A stretch of DNA of 27,281 bases from NCBI GenBank assembly GCA_011365025.1, contig RDOF01000038.1:1-27281 (forward strand), written 5' to 3'. A model generated the notes under the pieces. That model saw nothing but the letters and a program-made list of their open reading frames with translations. It ran no database searches and was not told the origin of the DNA. Source of the stretch: Candidatus Thorarchaeota archaeon. Lineage in GTDB: Archaea > Asgardarchaeota > Thorarchaeia > Thorarchaeales > Thorarchaeaceae. How positions within the stretch are numbered: position 1 is the stretch's first letter; the number at the start of each line of letters is the position of its first letter. Below, piece by piece: positions 1 to 7,750 of this stretch. A program made the position numbers and the translations under genes.

Positions 1-37
1 TCTTAAATTAGCTGCTAAGTTCATTGGTCAGTGCAAT

Positions 38-703
38 TCATTCAAGAAGGTCTTCCAATTCCTCCTTCTGAGCCTTTGTCAGTTCTGAAAAGCCCTTAAT
101 TTGGCCAGGAGTGATGGGGGGCATGGCAGACTTGATGCAGTGCACATGATGCCAGTTGTAGGAAAGGTGCTCTTGAAAGAAAGAGGGTTCTCCAATCCTA
201 AGTTCACCCTTGCCAATTCCAAGAAAGCATGTTTTGCATGTTGACCTTGCGGATTTGGCAGGTTCAACTTTCCAGAGTATTTCTTCCGTGAATTCCTTTA
301 GACCATCGAGGAATTTCGAAACATTGCCACCCACCTGTTTTTCGCTTAGCTTCAGGGTGAATTTATCAAAATCTGTGGGAGCATAAATTATGTCCACATT
401 CCCATTATCGAAAATCTCTTTTACTTCTGAATGAGGTGGCCACATCTTGTTTGCTTTTGCGTACTCCAAGAGCTGCCTTGCGAGGATTTTGCTTACCTCT
501 ACCTTGGTTATAGGCTTGGGGCCACCTTGCTCAACGAGAAAATAATCAGTACTTACAAACCTGCGGCCATTCTCAGACGCATCCCTTGTCTTCACCAGTA
601 GAACAACTCCCAAAGGGACGCTTTTCTTCAATCTTGGCATTCTGAAAGTCTTCGGATTAACCCAATACGCCCAGTCTGATGAGTATTCGAGCCATTCAGG
701 CAT
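38..703 (-). CDS. Protein with C-terminal PARP-type zinc finger
   Basis: 221 residues. The C-terminal 76 residues resemble the first zinc finger of eukaryotic PARP1: a VEPAKSARSTCKTC stretch, then LRIG, a WHHVHC motif, and a closing IKGFSELTKAQ segment that parallels the GFSEL segment after the PARP1 finger. Putative zinc ligands are C156, C159, H186 and C189, in the CCHC order of the family (C-x2-C-x26-H-x2-C). In PARP1 such fingers recognise DNA breaks. No ADP-ribosyltransferase domain is present; residues 1-145 match nothing I recognise. I start at the ATG at 703, behind a GGGGGAT site; a longer reading to 1009 would run antisense through the neighbouring methyltransferase and lacks such a site. 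The gene diverges from that methyltransferase across about 127 bases. A DNA-end or DNA-structure binding role is inference. Confidence 0.8.
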   Translation of the reverse strand: MPEWLEYSSDWAYWVNPKTFRMPRLKKSVPLGVVLLVKTRDASENGRRFVSTDYFLVEQGGPKPITKVEVSKILARQLLEYAKANKMWPPHSEVKEIFDNGNVDIIYAPTDFDKFTLKLSEKQVGGNVSKFLDGLKEFTEEILWKVEPAKSARSTCKTCFLGIGKGELRIGEPSFFQEHLSYNWHHVHCIKSAMPPITPGQIKGFSELTKAQKEELEDLLE

Positions 704-773
704 ATGCCTATCCCCCTGTGCTAAAAGGCAGTACTCGGTTTGGCTTATCAACACGTTGGTCAAACAAAGCCAT

Positions 774-787
774 CCAATCCTTCTTAA
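774..787 (+). promoter_or_regulatory. Putative promoter element of first methyltransferase
   Basis: The 14-mer CCAATCCTTCTTAA ends in a TATA-like CTTCTTAA and lies exactly 57 bases ahead of the ATG at 831. The same 14-mer sits at the same distance ahead of the paralogous gene at 1805. This supports a promoter and the chosen starts; the alternative is a conserved N-terminal PILLK peptide in a longer reading frame. Confidence 0.5.
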
Positions 788-830
788 GCGGGCCTCAGTA
801 AGATATGCAGCGGGATGGGAGATAAGAACT

Positions 831-1580
831 ATGAATGAAGTTCCTTGGCATGCAGATGATCTATTTTGGGAGAAAATGGCCCCGATAATGTTCTCTCCTT
901 CCAGAATGGAGGAGGCAAAAGAAGAGGTGACGCTACTGATTGAACTGCTGGGGATTGGTAGCGAGGAGTCCATTTTGGACTTATCATGCGGTATCGGGAG
1001 ACATAGCAATGAATTCGCTCGGAGAGGTCACAAAGCAACCGGCGTAGATAGAACACCAAATTTCCTGAAGATTGCAAAGGAAACCGCGGAGAATGAGAAC
1101 CTCCAGGCGGAATACATCCTTGAGGATATTAGGAATTTCAGAAGGGACAACACCTTCGATGTAGCAATTATCATGCATACATCCTTTGGATTTTTCGATA
1201 GCCCTCATGACCAAGAAGTTGTGCTTCGGAATACACTGGCTAGTCTCAAGCCAGGAGGTCGATTTGTCATGGATGCTCTGGGCAAAGAGGTTCTAGCGCG
1301 AGTCTTCAAGAGCTCCTCAGTAGACATTGGTGACTATGGCATCATTGCAGAGATACGACAGCCTATTGATGATTGGTCAAGAATGCAGAATCAGATTTTC
1401 TTTATTGACCCCGACAATTCCGTTTATCACAGAGAAATCACCTATTACATCTATTCAGCAGCGGAGTTTAAGTCGCTTCTTCTTAACACGGGATTTTCAA
1501 GGACGGAGGCTTACGGCGGATTTGATGGAAGCGAGTATAATGAATCTGCCAAAAGACTGGTTTGCATCGGCTGGAAGTGA
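831..1580 (+). CDS. Class I SAM-dependent methyltransferase, copy 1
   Basis: 249 residues. The Rossmann-type methyltransferase core is visible: motif I DLSCGIGRH at residues 50-58, an acidic residue ending strand 2 (GVD, D73), an ED pair near residue 99 in the motif III area, and a PGGRFVMDALG segment typical of the strand-5 region. The methyl acceptor cannot be read from the sequence. The ATG at 831 is chosen because a GGGAG site lies just ahead and the paralog downstream starts equivalently (MNEVPWH against MKDVPWH). A longer frame opens at 756 but would include the promoter-like element. It forms a tandem duplicate with 1805-2554, aligning end to end without obvious gaps and identical at well over half of positions by eye. 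Confidence 0.88.
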   Translation: MNEVPWHADDLFWEKMAPIMFSPSRMEEAKEEVTLLIELLGIGSEESILDLSCGIGRHSNEFARRGHKATGVDRTPNFLKIAKETAENENLQAEYILEDIRNFRRDNTFDVAIIMHTSFGFFDSPHDQEVVLRNTLASLKPGGRFVMDALGKEVLARVFKSSSVDIGDYGIIAEIRQPIDDWSRMQNQIFFIDPDNSVYHREITYYIYSAAEFKSLLLNTGFSRTEAYGGFDGSEYNESAKRLVCIGWK

Positions 1581-1747
1581 CAAATAGCGTCAAATAATCA
1601 GACTCCCTCCTTTTTCCTCCTCTTGATGATTCAAAATGTGATGCTGGGCGTATGGCCCTTGCTATTTGGCTTCTGACACAAAACTGATCTTCGGAGTAGT
1701 CACGCTGAACATTTCGATTTGTCAATATGCTGGCTAATTGGAATCAA

Positions 1748-1761
1748 CCAATCCTTCTTAA
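1748..1761 (+). promoter_or_regulatory. Putative promoter element of second methyltransferase
   Basis: An exact copy of the 14-mer CCAATCCTTCTTAA found ahead of the first methyltransferase, again 57 bases before the start codon. Here it is followed by AATG, giving a fuller CTTCTTAAA box. The position fits a TATA box at about -26 with a leader of roughly 20 bases. Confidence 0.5.
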
Positions 1762-1804
1762 ATGCGGCAAGGGCAAGTTGCCGCAAGGCAGGGAGATGAT
1801 TAGC

Positions 1805-2554
1805 ATGAAGGATGTGCCTTGGCATGAAGATGACATCTTTTGGGGGAAATTGAGGCCAACCATGTTTACGCCCTCCAAAATGGAGGCAGCAAAGGAGGAA
1901 GTGACTCAACTTATCGAACTCCTTGAGATCAAGCAAGACGAGTCCATTCTAGACTTATCGTGTGGCATTGGACGGCATGCCAATGAATTTGCACGCAGAG
2001 GCTACTCTGTAACTGGGGTCGACAGAACGGCGTATTTCCTAGACAAGGCAATAGAAATTGCCAATCGGGAGAGGCTGTCTGTTGAATACGTTCTGAAGGA
2101 TATGAGGGAATTCAGCAGAGCCAACTCGTTTGATGTAGTTCTCAGTATGTTCACGTCATTTGGGTACTTTGAGAAGCAAGAAGAGAATGAGATGGTTCTG
2201 AAGAGTATTCAGTCTAGCCTAAAATCTGGTGGGCGGTTTCTCATGGAAGCAATGGGCAAGGAGGTCTTGGCACGAATATTCAGAAAGGCTTCCGTTGAAA
2301 TTGGTGAATTCGGAACCGTCGCGGTTTATCGACGGCCTATCGAGGATTGGTCTAAAATGTGGAACCAGTACATCTTTATTGACGAGAAAAATGAAGTGTA
2401 CCGAAATGAACTTGTTCATTTCTTGTACTCCGCAACAGAGTTCAAGTCGTTGTTGCGTTCAGCAGGATTTTCGAAGTCAAGGGCATTTGGTGGGCTCGAT
2501 GGATGCGAGTACAATGAATCATCGAATAGGCTGATTTGCATAGGTTGGAAATAA
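1805..2554 (+). CDS. Class I SAM-dependent methyltransferase, copy 2
   Basis: 249 residues, the same length as its upstream paralog. It keeps motif I (DLSCGIGRH), the GVDRT strand-2 end, the GGRFLMEAMGKEVLARIF segment, the IEDWSKMWNQ segment and the C-terminal CIGWK. These shared blocks outside the SAM site suggest that both copies act on related substrates. The ATG at 1805 follows AGGGAGATGATTAGC. The copies are separated by about 225 bases, and each has its own promoter-like element, so they are probably transcribed independently. The target molecule is unknown. Confidence 0.88.
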   Translation: MKDVPWHEDDIFWGKLRPTMFTPSKMEAAKEEVTQLIELLEIKQDESILDLSCGIGRHANEFARRGYSVTGVDRTAYFLDKAIEIANRERLSVEYVLKDMREFSRANSFDVVLSMFTSFGYFEKQEENEMVLKSIQSSLKSGGRFLMEAMGKEVLARIFRKASVEIGEFGTVAVYRRPIEDWSKMWNQYIFIDEKNEVYRNELVHFLYSATEFKSLLRSAGFSKSRAFGGLDGCEYNESSNRLICIGWK

Positions 2555-2579
2555 GCAGGAAGAACGCACTTCAGGTGAA

Positions 2580-2687
2580 ATGATTGTCCCTCCGGAACCA
2601 ATTGCAGAGATGGAGGAATATGGCTATTCTTGTGCCGTAATTGACACAAGCATGTTCTTACTACTCCTTGCTTGCATTGTCCCCTAG
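2580..2687 (+). CDS. Possible 35-residue membrane peptide
   Basis: A short frame begins with ATG just behind AGGTGA (spacing only one base, which is unusually close) and ends with a hydrophobic run, SMFLLLLACIVP. It lies between the second methyltransferase and another small membrane protein. There is no homology or second copy to support it; it may be chance. The rest of 2555-2792 shows nothing else convincing. Confidence 0.22.
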   Translation: MIVPPEPIAEMEEYGYSCAVIDTSMFLLLLACIVP

Positions 2688-2792
2688 TTGTGAGTACTTT
2701 GAGGATGAAACGGAAATGCAAACAATGGCTGTATCTCTCTCTTGAAGTGCTCTCATCATTGACAGGATGGAGAAGGGATTTGGTGGTTCAAA

Positions 2793-3038
2793 GTGCAGGC
2801 GATGAGTAGTATTCTCTGGCTACTTATGGAATTTGGCAAAGGTTTGGCCGTTGGTGTTGTTGTTGCAGCGTTTCTTCTCGCAATACTGCGCAGAAAGGTG
2901 GTGCGATATGAAGAGGACCAAATCAGGAAGGCCCGGCTTCAGCGGGAGAAGGAAATAGAGGCCCTCTTTCTGGAGCTGCTCGAATTATCTCCAATCACTG
3001 ATGTTCCGATTGAGCCGAACGGTGAATTGATTCATTGA
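2793..3038 (+). CDS. Small single-pass membrane protein
   Basis: 81 residues from a GTG behind GGTGG (an ATG three codons later is possible). One hydrophobic helix at about residues 8-30 is followed by RRK and then a charged, probably coiled-coil segment (about 34-60) rich in E, K, R and Q, and a short polar tail. By the positive-inside rule the charged part faces the cytoplasm. No family recognised. It stands alone ahead of the adenine deaminase gene with a gap of about 136 bases, so a functional link is not shown. Confidence 0.55.
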   Translation: MQAMSSILWLLMEFGKGLAVGVVVAAFLLAILRRKVVRYEEDQIRKARLQREKEIEALFLELLELSPITDVPIEPNGELIH

Positions 3039-3174
3039 ACCAAGGAAGCTCTTTTGAAAGAAGATTGGGTATTAATTCTGCATCTCTTCCCGTGCAGATT
3101 CCCTTGAGTACATTGGTTACTGTTGGGAAAGCCTTTTCATACAAAAAGCCATGAGATAGCGGGAGTTGATTTCG

Positions 3175-4920
3175 ATGTTCCTTCAGCGCTCCGATGAATA
3201 CCCCCTTGACCAAATGATTGATGTAGCCTCTGGACGAACAAGAGCTGAACTGGTTCTCAAGAACGCCTCTGTTGTGAATGTCTTCACTGGTGACATAGAA
3301 GAAGGCGATGTTGCTATTCATGCAGGATACATAGCGGGAATCGGCAGCTATCAAGGCAGTGAGATAGTTGATCTAAAGGGAAAATTCGTAGTGCCCTCAT
3401 TCATAGATGGTCATGTCCATGTTGAATCCTCCATGGTGATGCCCATCCAGTATTCACGTGCTGTTGTCCCTCATGGAACGGGAGCAGTTATAGCAGACCC
3501 ACATGAGATAGCTAATGTCTTGGGTCTTGAAGCTATTATGTACATGTCCAAGTCAATGAGAGGAGGCCCTCTTGAGTTCTATATTATGCTCCCATCTTGT
3601 GTACCCTCAACTAACATGGAAACCAATGGCGTCGCGCTGGATTTTCTTGATATCAAACCATTACTCACTGAGCATTACGTTTTGGGCTTGGCTGAGGTGA
3701 TGAACTACCCTGGTATCATCTATCGAGACCCCGACATTCTTGAGAAGGTACGGATCACCCTTTCCATGGGTAAGAAGATTGATGGTCACGCACCAGGATT
3801 GCACGGCGTTGACCTGAACGCTTACACAGCTGCGAGAATAACATCAGAGCATGAATGTACAACCTTAGAGGAAGCCGAAGAGAAGCTCTCGAGAGGAATG
3901 CACATTCATATTCGAGAAGGATCAACCGCCAAGAATCTAAAGGACCTAGCTGGCTTGATTCAACCTCATACGGCTATATTCTGCAGCTTTGTCACTGATG
4001 ACAGAAACACGCTGGACCTCATAGAAAAGGGACATATAGACAGCATGATTCGAGATGCGGTTTCCTACGGGGTTGATCCCATACTTGCTATCAAGGTGGC
4101 TACAATTTCCACAGCTCGCCACTACTGCTTGCAGTATCGTGGAGCCATTGCTCCAGGCTATCATGCAGATTTGGCGATATTAGGCTCGTTGGAGAAGGTA
4201 AATGTAAAGCGAGTCTACAAGCAGGGTATCCTTGTGGCGAAGGATGGGAAGATGATTGAGGAGTTTGGTGTTGCGGAGCAGCCTCAGCTTCGAAGGTCAG
4301 TAAACATCCACTGGCTTGAGCCCGAGGACTTTGGGGTGAAGGCAAAGGGCACAAGGATGAATGTGATCGGTCTAATTCCTGACCAGATTGTCACAGAAAG
4401 GCTGATTGAAGATGTCAAGATCAAGGATGGTTTGGCCGTTCCGGATATTGACAGAGATATCTTGAAAGTTGCTGTAATTGAGCGTCACAATGCATCCGAG
4501 GTTTCATCTATTGGGTTTGTAAAAGGAATGGGAATCAAGGAGGGGGCAATGGTTTCTTCAATTGCCCATGATAGTCACAATATTGTTGCGGTGGCAACAA
4601 ACGATGCTGATCTTATCCAAGCTGCGGTCCAAATTGTTCGCATGCAAGGCGGAATTGCTCTCGTAAAGGACGGAAAATTAATCGCCTCACTGCCGCTTCC
4701 TATAGCAGGGCTAATGTCCGACAAGCCAATCGAAGAGGTTTCTGCTGGAATTCAGAACCTCAAGGAGGCAGCAAAAGTGCTTGGCAGTGAATTGGAGGAA
4801 CCCTTCATGGCAATGGCATTTCTTTCACTGCCTGTCATTCCGAAGCTGAAAATTACTGACAAGGGTCTCGTGGATGTTGAACGCTTCCGCTTCATTGACC
4901 TCTTTGAAGTGCCTGAATAG
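3175..4920 (+). CDS. ade: Adenine deaminase
   Basis: 581 residues, normal length for the family. Adenine deaminase converts adenine to hypoxanthine and ammonia in purine salvage. Visible marks are the metal-binding HVHVESSM (H80, H82, E84), the family-typical IADPHEIANVLG, GHAPGL, TSEHE, the FCSFVTDDR segment and the C-terminal domain with MGIKEGAMVSSIAHDSHN. These separate it from dihydroorotase and guanine deaminase relatives. The ATG at 3175 is preferred because GGGAG ends nine bases upstream; a TTG at 3166 would abut that site. The gene stands alone on the plus strand and converges with the membrane gene unit 30 bases beyond its stop. Confidence 0.95.
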   Translation: MFLQRSDEYPLDQMIDVASGRTRAELVLKNASVVNVFTGDIEEGDVAIHAGYIAGIGSYQGSEIVDLKGKFVVPSFIDGHVHVESSMVMPIQYSRAVVPHGTGAVIADPHEIANVLGLEAIMYMSKSMRGGPLEFYIMLPSCVPSTNMETNGVALDFLDIKPLLTEHYVLGLAEVMNYPGIIYRDPDILEKVRITLSMGKKIDGHAPGLHGVDLNAYTAARITSEHECTTLEEAEEKLSRGMHIHIREGSTAKNLKDLAGLIQPHTAIFCSFVTDDRNTLDLIEKGHIDSMIRDAVSYGVDPILAIKVATISTARHYCLQYRGAIAPGYHADLAILGSLEKVNVKRVYKQGILVAKDGKMIEEFGVAEQPQLRRSVNIHWLEPEDFGVKAKGTRMNVIGLIPDQIVTERLIEDVKIKDGLAVPDIDRDILKVAVIERHNASEVSSIGFVKGMGIKEGAMVSSIAHDSHNIVAVATNDADLIQAAVQIVRMQGGIALVKDGKLIASLPLPIAGLMSDKPIEEVSAGIQNLKEAAKVLGSELEEPFMAMAFLSLPVIPKLKITDKGLVDVERFRFIDLFEVPE

Positions 4921-4950
4921 CCTCAATCACTACGAGCCCATTTGGGCAGC

Positions 4951-5781
4951 TCATCTCAGCCCGAGAGCCTTCTTGGCCTCGACAGTCTGATTGTGCTTCT
5001 TAATGCCAACCACAATGGCAGCGATTGAACCGAAGAATACCATCACAGTTGCCAAGCTGAAACACAGGAGTAGCAGAGGAACCAACCATTCTCCAGGGAA
5101 GGACAACAAGTTGAAATAGAGTCCCCGAAAGAAGAGGAAAGCTGCTTCGAGAATCAACAGCCCGAGGAGGAATACTCCTGAGGAGAGCTGCCTCTCATGG
5201 ATATACACCTGAAGAGCTGTCTGCAGAATGACTGCTGATAGGAAATTGCCCATTATGCTTAGAATGATTACAGTATCGCCACGGAGTATGATATTGGGAA
5301 TTGGAGAAGGTGTGGACTGACCCCAAGGAGTGAAGTATTGGACCCACACCATAAGCAGGACAAACATCAATTCAAAGAGCATCATAAGAACCGCACCAAG
5401 GCCCGACACTCTTAGAATCCAGTTGTCCACACGGTCAGACCAATCGAAGTTTATGAGTTTTTGATATTCACGGTTTAGTGGCTTAGCCCAGGAACTGGCA
5501 ACCAGGCATTCCGGTTTCTCGCAGTTGACAACAGTGAATAGCTTTCCTCCATATTGGCCTACACGAACCTGAATGCAGTCCTCACAGACCAAATCACCAC
5601 AGACACTGCACACTTCCTTCGCAAGAGTACCTGGATGATTGACACAGTCGCGGCTCTGACTGGGCCCAAGTACAGGACTGCCGCAATACTCACATCTGTT
5701 GGCCTTGTCTTCGTGGTCTGTAAGAATCCTTCCTCCACAGACTGGACACAGAATCCAGAGGGGCGGGGCTTCTTTCATCAT
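4951..5781 (-). CDS. Zinc ribbon/B-box-like polytopic membrane protein
   Basis: 276 residues. The N-terminus holds a zinc ribbon (C12, C15, C30, C33), then a B-box-like finger (C46, H49, C58, C61, C66, C69) of the form CxxHP...CxxCG....CxxC, then two more Cys (C87, C92). About four membrane helices follow (roughly 123-147, 168-190, 202-222, 234-260), ending in a short basic tail. The cytoplasmic zinc domains may recruit a partner to the membrane; function unknown. Its ATG overlaps the previous gene's TGA as ATGA, so translation is coupled. It is the last gene of a three-gene minus-strand unit (7236 to 4951). Confidence 0.85.
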   Translation of the reverse strand: MMKEAPPLWILCPVCGGRILTDHEDKANRCEYCGSPVLGPSQSRDCVNHPGTLAKEVCSVCGDLVCEDCIQVRVGQYGGKLFTVVNCEKPECLVASSWAKPLNREYQKLINFDWSDRVDNWILRVSGLGAVLMMLFELMFVLLMVWVQYFTPWGQSTPSPIPNIILRGDTVIILSIMGNFLSAVILQTALQVYIHERQLSSGVFLLGLLILEAAFLFFRGLYFNLLSFPGEWLVPLLLLCFSLATVMVFFGSIAAIVVGIKKHNQTVEAKKALGLR

Positions 5782-6689
5782 ACTCGCCTCCAGTAGGTTT
5801 CAGTTGTTTCCCGACGACGTTCTCGATCTCTTTGTTCTCGTTCAATATTCCATACCCTTGTTTCATCTACCCAGGGTCTAACCTCTTGTCTGATTACCGA
5901 GGGTTTGAGTTTGACCACTTTCTTCTTCAGGATACCCTTCTCACGTGCAACTTCCACAGAAATGAAATCAGTCTTCCTTATGATTCTTACAGCCTCAATC
6001 GTTACTCCCACTAATCCCGCATAGAATAGAATTGGAATAATGACAATTGCACCCAGAAGCAATAGAATCCCGATAAGGAAGGGTATCGCAATTATAATGA
6101 TGATAATGAGAATGATTGCGGCGGCACACCCATCCGAGTCTCCTCCCCCGCCACCCTTGCCGAAACCGCCTCCTCCTGCTTTCAAGAATGCGGCTGCAAA
6201 TTCCAAGGCGCCACGCATGACCCAACCCATAGCATTTCCATAGGCTCCTAGGAATCTACGATAGATTTGTGCAACCCTTGAAAACCTACCGCCTGCCTTG
6301 CCAAATAAGTCACCGATTGGTAGGACAAGAGAGGCTGTGGTGACCGCCGGACGGTATCTTCCCTCAAAGCACGTACGACAGAGATAGACCGTAGAAGCCT
6401 TCCATCGAGGATCGATTGGTGGATCCTGTGCTGTAAGACACATGCGGCAGTAATGCTCACCGCAGACGGCACAAGTTGTTGCTGCAAGATACTCCTCGTG
6501 ATTCCTGCATGGTACAAATACACTACTAACTGCGAGAGTAACTCCACAGAACTCACAGTGAAGCGTGTTGTTCTTCTCGACCTTGGTGAGCGGGGTTGCA
6601 CCTCCGCAGTTGGAGCAGAGTACCGCCATTCCCTCTTCAGTTGTTACTCTTCGAACATCAAGGACTCTTTCTTCTTCGTCAGAGGACAA
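5778..6689 (-). CDS. Zinc ribbon/B-box-like membrane protein with Gly-rich hinge
   Basis: 303 residues if started at the TTG at 6689, which has GGAG eight bases upstream and leaves a 13-base gap to the previous stop. A GTG at 6764 would extend the frame but overlap that gene by 62 bases. An N-terminal zinc ribbon (C25, C28, C45, C48) and a B-box-like finger (C61, H64, C73, C76, C81, C84, with C104, C107) mirror the downstream gene. A Gly-rich linker (about 171-183) precedes a very hydrophobic Ile-rich hairpin (about 188-233), and the tail is strongly charged with many Arg. The tail and finger are probably cytoplasmic. No enzyme motif is seen. Confidence 0.82.
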   Translation of the reverse strand: MSSDEEERVLDVRRVTTEEGMAVLCSNCGGATPLTKVEKNNTLHCEFCGVTLAVSSVFVPCRNHEEYLAATTCAVCGEHYCRMCLTAQDPPIDPRWKASTVYLCRTCFEGRYRPAVTTASLVLPIGDLFGKAGGRFSRVAQIYRRFLGAYGNAMGWVMRGALEFAAAFLKAGGGGFGKGGGGGDSDGCAAAIILIIIIIIAIPFLIGILLLLGAIVIIPILFYAGLVGVTIEAVRIIRKTDFISVEVAREKGILKKKVVKLKPSVIRQEVRPWVDETRVWNIEREQRDRERRRETTETYWRRV

Positions 6690-6702
6690 AGGAGTGACTC
6701 CG

Positions 6703-7236
6703 TCAGGAGCAAGCAGGCCAAGGATACAGAAGTGATTCAATGAGTCTTGCTTCACCTCTGTCACGGACGATTACCATACCTGAAGGCGGAGCGACATCCT
6801 TCCAACGAATCACAAGGTACAGTAGAAACGCTGTCTGAACAGCAAGAACAAAGGCAGCAACCCTTCCAATTGCAATCTCAAAAGTGGGGCCAAATAGGGG
6901 AATACCCCAGCCATAGTCAATTCCCCAGTTGTAGAGAAAGAAACCAGTGAGTGTGATTGCACTAAGGCTATAGAAGAGCTGAGCAATGACTGCCCTTCTT
7001 CGCAGGTCATCAACATAGTTCCCAATTATTAAACATGGCAATGCAACTCCCACGAATATCAATCCTGAATAGATGAGCCCCATCTCGCTAAGTGATGGGT
7101 CCCCAAGAAGATATGCCATAAGGACCCCCGCTCCGGCAATTAGGCCGAAAAACCCGAAAGACATCTGTGTGAGACCAATGATTCTCAGTCCCCGGGGTCT
7201 GTCAAAGATTGTATCAATCTGTTTGTCTTCCTGCAA
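6703..7236 (-). CDS. Four-helix membrane protein, first gene of the zinc-finger membrane unit
   Basis: 177 residues, with hydrophobic helices at about 18-44, 52-74, 82-103 and 118-143 and a short charged C-terminus. No family recognised and no catalytic motif visible. The start is a TTG at 7236; GAGGT lies seven bases upstream, and a nearby ATG at 7243 is out of frame and stops after nine codons. It is followed on the same strand by the two zinc-finger membrane proteins with very short spacing, so the three are probably one transcript and may form one membrane complex (inference). Confidence 0.72.
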   Translation of the reverse strand: MQEDKQIDTIFDRPRGLRIIGLTQMSFGFFGLIAGAGVLMAYLLGDPSLSEMGLIYSGLIFVGVALPCLIIGNYVDDLRRRAVIAQLFYSLSAITLTGFFLYNWGIDYGWGIPLFGPTFEIAIGRVAAFVLAVQTAFLLYLVIRWKDVAPPSGMVIVRDRGEARLIESLLYPWPACS

Positions 7237-7472
7237 TCTCCATACCTCGAATGTGGGCAGTTAACAGTGCTGCTCTACATTCTGGTGAGTTTTTTCCGCT
7301 TTTCATGTTTTTGGAGATATTTTCATGCAACGTTTGAATGGCAGCCACTCTTGTATTCCAGCGGCATCTCTGGGTAGAGAAAAGGCTGTTTCCAATATCC
7401 ATTTACAATCCAGTCGAGATATGCTCATAAGTAGGAATAGAAGCAGTACAACCAGTTGCACCGTAATGCGTG

Positions 7473-7637
7473 ATGGATATGACAGAGATACCAATGCCTG
7501 CCGACTACACTGAACCTACCACCAGGCCCCAAGAGGGGTGTTGTTCTAGGTGCTGCACATTCTCACTCCAATGTATATGCGGTTTAATCCTTTTCGTAAT
7601 CTTCATGGCTCTCATATTATCCGGCTCACTTTTCTAA
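7473..7637 (+). CDS. Small Cys-rich single-pass membrane peptide
   Basis: 54 residues. A polar, Pro- and Thr-rich N-terminus is followed by a dense Cys cluster (EGCCSRCC, then QCIC; C23, C24, C27, C28, C34, C36) directly next to a C-terminal hydrophobic helix (about 37-50) ending SGSLF. The frame opens only two codons after a stop, so the start region is narrow (ATG at 7473, or ATG at 7479 behind GTGAT). The layout resembles a C-tail-anchored peptide with a membrane-proximal metal-binding or acylatable Cys patch; this is inference. It lies ahead of the VIT-like transporter gene on the same strand. Confidence 0.45.
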   Translation: MDMTEIPMPADYTEPTTRPQEGCCSRCCTFSLQCICGLILFVIFMALILSGSLF

Positions 7638-7692
7638 CTGCGTCTACACAGGTATGGTGTGCCTCAAATAGGACACTGGGCTTTCCGAGTGG

Positions 7693-7700
7693 TTTATATC
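7693..7700 (+). promoter_or_regulatory. TATA box for VIT-like transporter and desulfhydrase genes
   Basis: TTTATATC lies about 55 bases ahead of the GTG at 7751. With the usual archaeal spacing, transcription would start near 7720, leaving a leader of about 30 bases that contains GGAG ten bases ahead of the start. Confidence 0.55.
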
Positions 7701-7750
7701 AAAATCAATAGAGCCTCCAAACTGAGATTATCTCATGGAGAAAAAGTCTT

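Noticed and set aside
704..1009. N-terminal extension of the PARP-finger protein to 323 residues
   Set aside because: It runs antisense through the methyltransferase gene, is Ser-rich without domain character, and the ATG at 703 has its own binding site.
2781..2800. GGTTCAAAG as a tRNA T-loop
   Set aside because: No matching acceptor or anticodon stem flanks it; no tRNA gene was found anywhere in the window.
2711..2810. 34-codon plus-strand frame starting MKRKCKQW
   Set aside because: GAGG abuts the ATG with no spacing, there is no hydrophobic or domain feature, and it runs into the better-supported gene at 2793.
3039..3174. Possible purine riboswitch ahead of adenine deaminase
   Set aside because: I could not find the conserved paired stems and loop residues, and such riboswitches are not expected in archaea.
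7303..7494. 63-residue minus-strand frame with a hydrophobic stretch
   Set aside because: It starts at TTG without a binding site, overlaps the start of the Cys-rich peptide on the other strand, and has no second supporting feature.
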